Source: Chloracidobacterium sp. (GTDB lineage: Bacteria > Acidobacteriota > Blastocatellia > Pyrinomonadales > Pyrinomonadaceae). From it: 64,000 bases of DNA. Below, in pieces: positions 59,255 through 64,000 of this stretch. The stretch covers positions 558,001 through 622,000 of the forward strand of contig JADKKB010000007.1 in the NCBI GenBank assembly GCA_016720705.1, given 5' to 3'. A program made the translations under genes and the position numbers. A model generated the notes under the pieces. The model searched no databases, was not told the DNA's origin, and was given only the letters and a program-made list of their open reading frames with translations. Position 1 is the stretch's first letter, and each line of letters begins with the position of its first letter.

Positions 59255-60841
59255 ATGAATTGCGACGCCAGACGACCTAAACGATCCCGCACAGCGGTTC
59301 GATTGACTCGCGCTTTCGGGCTGCTGATGCTGGTACTGACCGTTTCCGGCATTTCGATCCGTGCGGCGGCCCAATCGACCGATACCGGGCCGAATGAGGT
59401 CCGCAAGCTGATACGAAAGGCCGTAAAACTCACCCGCGGTGAGTCGCTGGTCGCCGCCGAATCCATCTTGCGGCAAGTCCTCGTCCTCAATCCTGCCAAT
59501 TCAGCGGCTAAGGTCGAACTCGCGTTTCTACTCACTAAACGCAGACGCTTGACCGAGGCATATAATCTAGCGTTTCCGGTTGCCGAGGCGGAACCGGCCA
59601 ATGCCAGAGCATTTGCCGTGCTCGGCAATATTTTGCTGATCGGCGGCCGATTTAGGGAAGCTCGAGCTCTCTTTTTTAACGCCATTCGTCTCGATCGGAG
59701 GCAACATTTGGCTTGGGCGGGATACGGTATGATCGACTTTTACGAAAATCGTATTAGCGAGAGTCTTGCCAACCTTAACGAGGCGACATACCAGGCACCC
59801 GACGAACCTGACCATCTGTTTGCCCTTGCTCAGGTATCGTCTCGAGCCGAACGATATACCGAGGCCGCCGATGCTTTTCGACATTTCCTAAATGTTTCGT
59901 CGATCAACGATAAGGATAGACGGGCGCGGATAGTCAGCCTGATCGAATTTCTACGTTTTCTCTCAGAGCGATCCAGTCTGTACCGCAGCGTCGGCAGCGA
60001 CTCCACAGATGTCGGGTTTGAACTCGATGGCAATCGCCCGGTACTCGAGGTTCGGGTCAATGATCTGGCCCGGCCACTCAGATTCGTGCTCGACACCGGT
60101 TCGGGTATTACCGTGATCTCCGACAAAACTGCGGCTCTACTCAAGATAAAGCCCATCACCCGCGGCGGCCACGCCAAAGGCATCGGCGGCGACGGTAAGT
60201 TTGAGGTCGTCTACGGCTTTTTGCAAAAACTGGATATCGGCGACATCGCGATGCGGAACGTCCCAGTCTATATCCGGCCGTTTCATAACGCAAATCAAAC
60301 CGTCGATGGCTATCTCGGCCTGTCACTGGTCTCTAAATTCCTGACGACCGTCGATTACGGCACCAAGCGATTTATCTTGTCAAAGCGGGATGACGACCGG
60401 CGTGACTTCCTCGATGGCAACGAGCTCTCGCTGCCGCTTCGTCTGACCTCAAGCGGTTTCCTTAGTGGCGAGGTTATGGTCGAGGGCATTGAATCACCGC
60501 TCAATTTTATAATCGATACGGGTGCCAGCGTATCCGTGATCTCTGACCAGGTCGCCAACAATCAAAGCATCGTTCCATTTGCTAACGACGAAAAACTTCG
60601 CGTGATCGGAGCCGCCGGTGTGACCGAAGACGTTCAAAGCTTTATGCTGCCCAAGGTCACATTCGGACCTCATTCGCGAAAACAGATTGCCGCTATCGCC
60701 CTCGACCTTGATATCATTAATGAGGCTTCGGGATTTGAACAAGCCGGCATACTTGGCGGTAATTTTCTCAAAAACTACCGTATGACCTTTGATTTTCGTA
60801 ATTCAAAGGTAATCTTAAGATCGATCATCCCCGACAATTAG
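59255..60841 (+). CDS. exported TPR and double retropepsin-like aspartyl protease protein
   Basis: The 528-residue protein has a signal peptide (hydrophobic near residues 20-40, ending RAAAQ). TPR-like helices follow (about residues 45-220), then two tandem retropepsin-like domains, each with a catalytic Asp-Thr-Gly: FVLDTGSGITVISDKTA (about residue 278) and FIIDTGASVSVISDQVA (about residue 420). GYLGLSLVSKF and GILGGNFLKN are the flap/LG strands. Two halves could fold as a single pepsin-like dimer. It would act in the periplasm. Confidence 0.87.
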   Translation: MNCDARRPKRSRTAVRLTRAFGLLMLVLTVSGISIRAAAQSTDTGPNEVRKLIRKAVKLTRGESLVAAESILRQVLVLNPANSAAKVELAFLLTKRRRLTEAYNLAFPVAEAEPANARAFAVLGNILLIGGRFREARALFFNAIRLDRRQHLAWAGYGMIDFYENRISESLANLNEATYQAPDEPDHLFALAQVSSRAERYTEAADAFRHFLNVSSINDKDRRARIVSLIEFLRFLSERSSLYRSVGSDSTDVGFELDGNRPVLEVRVNDLARPLRFVLDTGSGITVISDKTAALLKIKPITRGGHAKGIGGDGKFEVVYGFLQKLDIGDIAMRNVPVYIRPFHNANQTVDGYLGLSLVSKFLTTVDYGTKRFILSKRDDDRRDFLDGNELSLPLRLTSSGFLSGEVMVEGIESPLNFIIDTGASVSVISDQVANNQSIVPFANDEKLRVIGAAGVTEDVQSFMLPKVTFGPHSRKQIAAIALDLDIINEASGFEQAGILGGNFLKNYRMTFDFRNSKVILRSIIPDN

Positions 60842-60855
60842 CCGCTCTTTCTGCA

Positions 60856-61317
60856 ATGAAGATCAGCCTCTATCTCGAAACCTCGGTGCCTGGAGCGTAT
60901 CTCGACAACGGTGATCCGTTTCGCCGCGATCTGACCATTCGTTGGTGGGAGCACGAGCTCTCCGAATATCAGGTTTACAGTTCCCTTCTGGTCCAACGGG
61001 AGTTCGAACGCATTGCCGAACCGCATCGCTCCGGTTATCTCAGCCTGATCCGCCCACTCGAGCAACTCGAGATCGCTGAGGAGGTCGCGATATTGGCCGA
61101 GGGCTATATCGAACGAGGGATTTTTCATCGAAAGTTCATCGCCGATGCCCTCCACGTCGCCCTCGCATCCTTTCACAAGGTGGACTATCTGGTGACCTGG
61201 AATTTCGGCCACATCGCCAACGTCCGCAAACAAGCCCGCCTTCGTCTATTCAACACCTCTGCCGGATTCTTCTCACCGGTCATCGTCACCCCGGAATTTC
61301 TCGTCCACACACTATGA
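60856..61317 (+). CDS. PIN-domain protein (VapC-like), no adjacent antitoxin
   Basis: This 153-residue PIN-fold protein has conserved acidic positions: the first near the N-terminus (SLYLETSVPGAYLDNG), a Glu in LLVQREFERI, and FIADALHVALASFHKVDYLVTWNFGHIAN with the characteristic Asp and Asn. PIN proteins are RNases and often type II toxins. It starts 14 bases after the aspartyl protease gene. No antitoxin-like ORF is adjacent on either side. Confidence 0.85.
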   Translation: MKISLYLETSVPGAYLDNGDPFRRDLTIRWWEHELSEYQVYSSLLVQREFERIAEPHRSGYLSLIRPLEQLEIAEEVAILAEGYIERGIFHRKFIADALHVALASFHKVDYLVTWNFGHIANVRKQARLRLFNTSAGFFSPVIVTPEFLVHTL

Positions 61318-61689
61318 TCGACCTCGTATGTTGATAACTTGAACCTGGAATTGTATTGACTATATTGACTAGAACGACCGCAGTCTCTGAGTGTCTGATG
61401 GTACGACCAGCCATTTTCGAGTAGTCGGAAATGAGCCGATCAGGTTTCATGTAGCCAGCCGCTCCACGGAAGCTGTGCACGAATAGATGATGGCATTCGC
61501 TAATTACAGCGGTGCGAGATTGAAAAGAATCTAACTAAAAACGGAGGCGCCGGTTGTTCTCTTTTGTCACCCGATCAAACGCACCAACCGCATCCCAAAG
61601 ATGCCATAATACCCGTGCGCTTGACTTCAAGGGTTACTTCATAGATGACCCCTTTCTCTTTTTTCGATCTTGACTAGTATTTTTTCCCT
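61318..61689. other. intergenic region, nothing recognised
   Basis: The 370 bases between the PIN gene and the convergent small membrane protein gene contain short unsupported frames only. No clear hairpin with T tail, repeat or RNA gene was found. Confidence 0.5.
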
Positions 61690-62190
61690 TCACCCCTTCA
61701 CACCATCGCGGACGTAGAAAGTGTTACCGCATCGCAAACATATCCAACTGTGTTGCCATTTCATTAGAGCGACTTTATACGCGGCCGCCACCTTGGTTTT
61801 CTGGCTATCATTATATTTCCGCGCCAAAACCACGAAAGTAACGGCAGCCACAAGTCCGATGAACATACCCACCAGCCACGAAGTTAGGTCCCAATTCTCC
61901 CGACCTAAAACCCAAGCCAAAAGCAAAGACAGTGGACTGCCAACGAAGTTAAAAATAAAGATCGCTATAAATATAAACGCGATCCCGGAACCGACATCGC
62001 TATCTTCGTTTGGCGGTTCCGTTTGTTTTGCAAGGCCGGATTTTGTCTTTTGGTATCCGCCGCCAACGCCCAGATTGCCGTGGGTTGTGCCAACGCCTAT
62101 AACGAGTCCCGAACTAGAGCCCGATTTGTGAGCCATGTCGAAGGACTGCGTGTCGTCTGAGGAGCATTTGGGGCAATTAGTAGATTGCAT
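61690..62190 (-). CDS. zinc-ribbon membrane protein of unknown function
   Basis: The 166 residues start with a CxxC pair (NCPKCSSDDTQ) and end with a second pair (WICLRCGNTFYV) that could complete a zinc ribbon. Between them is a Gly-rich segment (GVGTTHGNLGVGGGYQKTKSG) and two transmembrane helices (about residues 70-93 and 103-121). It is a small inner-membrane protein with cytoplasmic ends. No specific family was recognised. Confidence 0.75.
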   Translation of the reverse strand: MQSTNCPKCSSDDTQSFDMAHKSGSSSGLVIGVGTTHGNLGVGGGYQKTKSGLAKQTEPPNEDSDVGSGIAFIFIAIFIFNFVGSPLSLLLAWVLGRENWDLTSWLVGMFIGLVAAVTFVVLARKYNDSQKTKVAAAYKVALMKWQHSWICLRCGNTFYVRDGVKG

Positions 62191-62830
62191 AAAATCTTAT
62201 TTTTTTGGAAAGATGTTTGTTTTTGCCTTGCTGTTATGAAACAGAATGGAAATTGAGAATTAGGCTAAAGTCTGGTAGGTTGGTCTTAGTTTAACTGATG
62301 CTCAACTGTGGAATAGGCACGACTTAATGTTGTTCGCTGTGGAGATTCGATTTACTCCACTTGAGAAGCATTAAACTACTCCTAGTATAAGATTAAATAG
62401 TCTTAGTTGCAAGCATTTTCTACTAACGGCCTATGGCCATCGGAGGATCACTCTGATGGGTCGGGCTTCGCTCGAAAAACCAGCCAAACTCGCTGAAAAG
62501 CTCACAGAGATTCGGCATCGCAGGGAAATTGGGGTCACAATTGCGATATTGCGATTCTCTGTTCGGATTCATACTTCTCGATCGTGTGAGCGAAGCTGAT
62601 TGCCGTGTCGATGCAGTGATACGGTGCAGGATTTCGATACTAGGATCTTTCATTAAACTTCTCCGGACATTGACCTTCTACTTCGATGCGATTGAGCGAA
62701 AGCGTGATGTCTTTTGGCCCGTACGCCGTCCGTGGGATTTGGCGAGGCGGCGACAGCGTCATTTTGTACCTGTTGCCGGTCGGTGTCAATCGATTTGTTC
62801 GCGGTGGGAAATGTCACTCATTTTTCTTAG
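62191..62830. other. gene-poor region next to the IS element
   Basis: The 640 bases upstream of the IS30 left end contain short frames on both strands (for example 62686-62830, plus, running into the IS) with no recognisable product. One of these could be the remnant of a gene disrupted by the insertion, but nothing supports a choice. Part of the stretch (62270-62420) is AT-rich. Confidence 0.45.
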
Positions 62831-63791
62831 ATTCAAGTGATAAGTGCAACAAAATGGTTGTTAGGGACCTCGTTGGGTGTTCGGAAGCCGAGGCACTTAC
62901 GAGGACGGTTATTAAGACGTTGGTTGACGAGAGTGATGTGGTCGTCTGAGAGTAAAGAGAAATCGGTTTTTTGGGGATGTACTGCCTGACAAGGCCATTT
63001 GTGTTTTCATTAGTGCCTCTTTGCCAGGAGGAGTACGGATCGGCGAAGAAGAAGTCGGCATCCAGACGCCGGGCGATGGATTCGTGGCGGCGAAACTCGA
63101 AACCGTTATCGGAAGTGATCGTCAAGACCTTGTCCTTTAGCGGCATGAGCATCTGACACGCGGCCTCGGCCAAGGTGTCGGGCGATCTGTCGGCAAGCTT
63201 CTGCAGTAGGCAGAAACGGGATCGTCTCTCGACGAGCGAGATGATCGACCCGCTTTGCCGCCGGCCGATGATGGTATCGGCTTCCCAGTCGCCGAACCGC
63301 GACCGTGTCTCGACGATCTCGGGTCGCGTCGCGATCGGCCGCCGTGTGTCCCAACCCCCGCGTTTGTAATACTTATGGTTCCGCTTGCGGTATTTGTGGT
63401 ACCGCCTCAGGCAAGTGTAGAGATCTCCGCCTTCCCGTTTGTTTTGATAGACATAAAGATAGATAGTTTCGTGGCTCACCGACGGCAATCCTTCCAGCTT
63501 GAGCCGCCTCTGTATCTGCTCCGGCGCCCACTCGGTCCTCAGCAGCTTCTCGACCCTCGCCCACGTCGCCTCGTCGATCCGGTGCTTCCTCTTCCGCTGA
63601 TGTCTCTCTCTCGTCATCATTATCGACGACGGTGCCCGATAACCTCGATGTGTGCTGTTTCGCCTGATCTCGCGCGTGATCGTTGACTTGTCAACCTTCA
63701 ACTCTCTCGCGATATCGCTCTTCTTCATTCCGGTTCCTAGAGCAGCCCATATCTGGTATCTTTGCTCCTGGGTAAGTTGTCGATAGCTCAT
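62814..63791 (-). CDS. IS30 family transposase, frameshifted near its C-terminus
   Basis: This 325-residue reading has the IS30 N-terminal helix-turn-helix (MSYRQLTQEQRYQIW, KSDIARELKVDKSTITREI). The DDE core follows: DWEADTIIG, TSDNGFEF and the Glu in GTNENTNGLVRQYIPKK. After the AAAAAA run (plus-strand T6 at 62967-62972) the frame changes to unrelated residues. With one extra base the expected end (TDFSLLSDDHITLVNQRLNN, then RKCLGFRTPNEV and ALIT) is recovered and stops at 62833 inside the terminal repeat. Catalytic residues precede the shift. The final 40 residues are lost unless ribosomal slippage occurs. Confidence 0.9.
   Translation of the reverse strand: MSYRQLTQEQRYQIWAALGTGMKKSDIARELKVDKSTITREIRRNSTHRGYRAPSSIMMTRERHQRKRKHRIDEATWARVEKLLRTEWAPEQIQRRLKLEGLPSVSHETIYLYVYQNKREGGDLYTCLRRYHKYRKRNHKYYKRGGWDTRRPIATRPEIVETRSRFGDWEADTIIGRRQSGSIISLVERRSRFCLLQKLADRSPDTLAEAACQMLMPLKDKVLTITSDNGFEFRRHESIARRLDADFFFADPYSSWQRGTNENTNGLVRQYIPKKPISLYSQTTTSLSSTNVLITVLVSASASEHPTRSLTTILLHLSLESKKNE
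62831..62850 (+). repeat. IS30 left terminal inverted repeat
   Basis: ATTCAAGTGATAAGTGCAAC pairs with the right end at 17 of 20 positions. The restored transposase stop lies within it. Confidence 0.8.
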
Positions 63792-63867
63792 CTGATGCTC
63801 CTTTTGATTGCAGTTAAAAGATGCGTCAAATCTACTTCAACTTACCCTTCTCCCGCTAATTTCAAAA

Positions 63868-63887
63868 GTTGCACTTATTATATGAAT
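63868..63887 (-). repeat. IS30 right terminal inverted repeat
   Basis: Read on the minus strand it is ATTCATATAATAAGTGCAAC, the partner of 62831-62850. It lies about 80 bases upstream of the transposase start. Confidence 0.8.
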
Positions 63888-63918
63888 TCAAGTCGATGAG
63901 TGTTGCATCTATGCGACG

Positions 63919-63948
63919 TTACTGTATCGTTGCAATTTCTGATATAAT
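63919..63948 (+). promoter_or_regulatory. possible promoter reading out of the window
   Basis: TTACTG, an 18-base spacer and a perfect TATAAT at 63943-63948 point to a gene beyond 64000. It lies just outside the IS30 right end. Confidence 0.35.
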
Positions 63949-64000
63949 ATAATTTAACCAGTCAACGGATCTTTGAAAACTAAAGACTGATGAAACAAAC

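Larger units (their letters stand above)
62831..63887 (-). mobile_element. IS30 family insertion sequence, about 1057 bp
   Basis: The element is bounded by imperfect 20-bp inverted repeats (17 of 20 matched) and contains one transposase gene on the minus strand. Size and layout are typical for IS30. No clear target duplication is seen outside the repeats. Confidence 0.85.

Noticed and set aside
60494..61233. Minus-strand frames opposite the aspartyl protease and PIN genes
   Set aside because: They are shadows of strongly conserved plus-strand genes and show no recognisable domain.
62529..62949. Plus-strand frames running into the IS30 left end as a disrupted gene
   Set aside because: Neither frame resembles a known protein and both lack ribosome sites, so a broken gene cannot be claimed.

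Overview
The window looks like a chromosomal segment of a Gram-negative heterotrophic bacterium, most likely an acidobacterium of the Blastocatellia type. This is inferred from gene content, not from a marker search. The pointers are a Ser/Thr kinase fused to PEGA and SUMF1-like domains, ECF sigma factors with zinc-finger anti-sigma partners, a TPR-CHAT protein, paired DUF4097 proteins, an S46 dipeptidyl-peptidase, WG repeats and moderate GC content. There is no rRNA operon and no CRISPR array.

Layout. Positions 1-2.8 kb hold an alpha/beta hydrolase (cut by the window edge), mobA, a di-iron RIC/YtfE repair protein and a YwiC-like membrane protein. A palindromic FNR/DNR-type site lies between the divergent mobA and RIC genes, which suggests nitrosative-stress or anaerobic control. 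Positions 2.8-13.6 kb hold a PLP decarboxylase, then, mostly on the minus strand, four enzymes of 3-hydroxyanthranilate degradation: 3-hydroxyanthranilate dioxygenase, ACMS decarboxylase, a RidA-type aminomuconate deaminase and an ALDH8-like aminomuconate-semialdehyde dehydrogenase. They are separated by unrelated genes (nucleotidyltransferase, WG-repeat lipoprotein, DUF1697, alcohol dehydrogenase, msrA, pepT). Positions 13.8-17.1 kb form an overlapping three-gene plus-strand unit: a zinc-ribbon DUF4190 protein, an M48-like protein missing one catalytic histidine, and a protein with eight 13-residue DxDGDG repeats. Positions 17-22.7 kb (minus strand) hold a DmpA-type peptidase, dcd, two DUF4097 proteins, an anti-sigma factor, an ECF sigma factor and a DUF488 protein.

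Positions 22.9-24.9 kb are the most unusual part. An intact tRNA-Asp gene and a 46-bp perfect copy of its 3' portion flank about 1.7 kb. That interval holds an mglA gene fragment and a secreted protein with a beta-trefoil-like N-terminus and an aerolysin-like C-terminus. What looks like the original tRNA terminator lies beyond the partial copy, as expected if an element integrated into tRNA-Asp.

Positions 25-31 kb hold an ECF sigma / double-zinc-finger anti-sigma operon, an M23 peptidase and an S46 peptidase. Positions 31-40 kb (minus strand) hold leuS, a Ser/Thr kinase-PEGA-SUMF1 protein, a TPR protein and a second kinase-like protein that appears to be a pseudokinase. Positions 40.4-46.7 kb hold a HEAT-repeat protein, ergothioneine genes egtB-egtD, birA, a VanW protein and coaX. 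Positions 46.7-51.7 kb (minus strand) hold a Tat-exported amidase, a TMTC-like membrane TPR protein, a TPR gene with an internal amber codon, and a GT2 glycosyltransferase. Positions 51.8-54 kb hold half of a Ski2-like helicase and ispH. Positions 54.3-61.3 kb hold a sigma factor next to an anti-sigma-like/TPR/CHAT protease fusion, an Ogg2-type DNA glycosylase, a double retropepsin-like protein and a PIN-domain protein. Positions 61.7-64 kb hold a small zinc-ribbon membrane protein and an IS30-family element whose transposase is frameshifted near its end.
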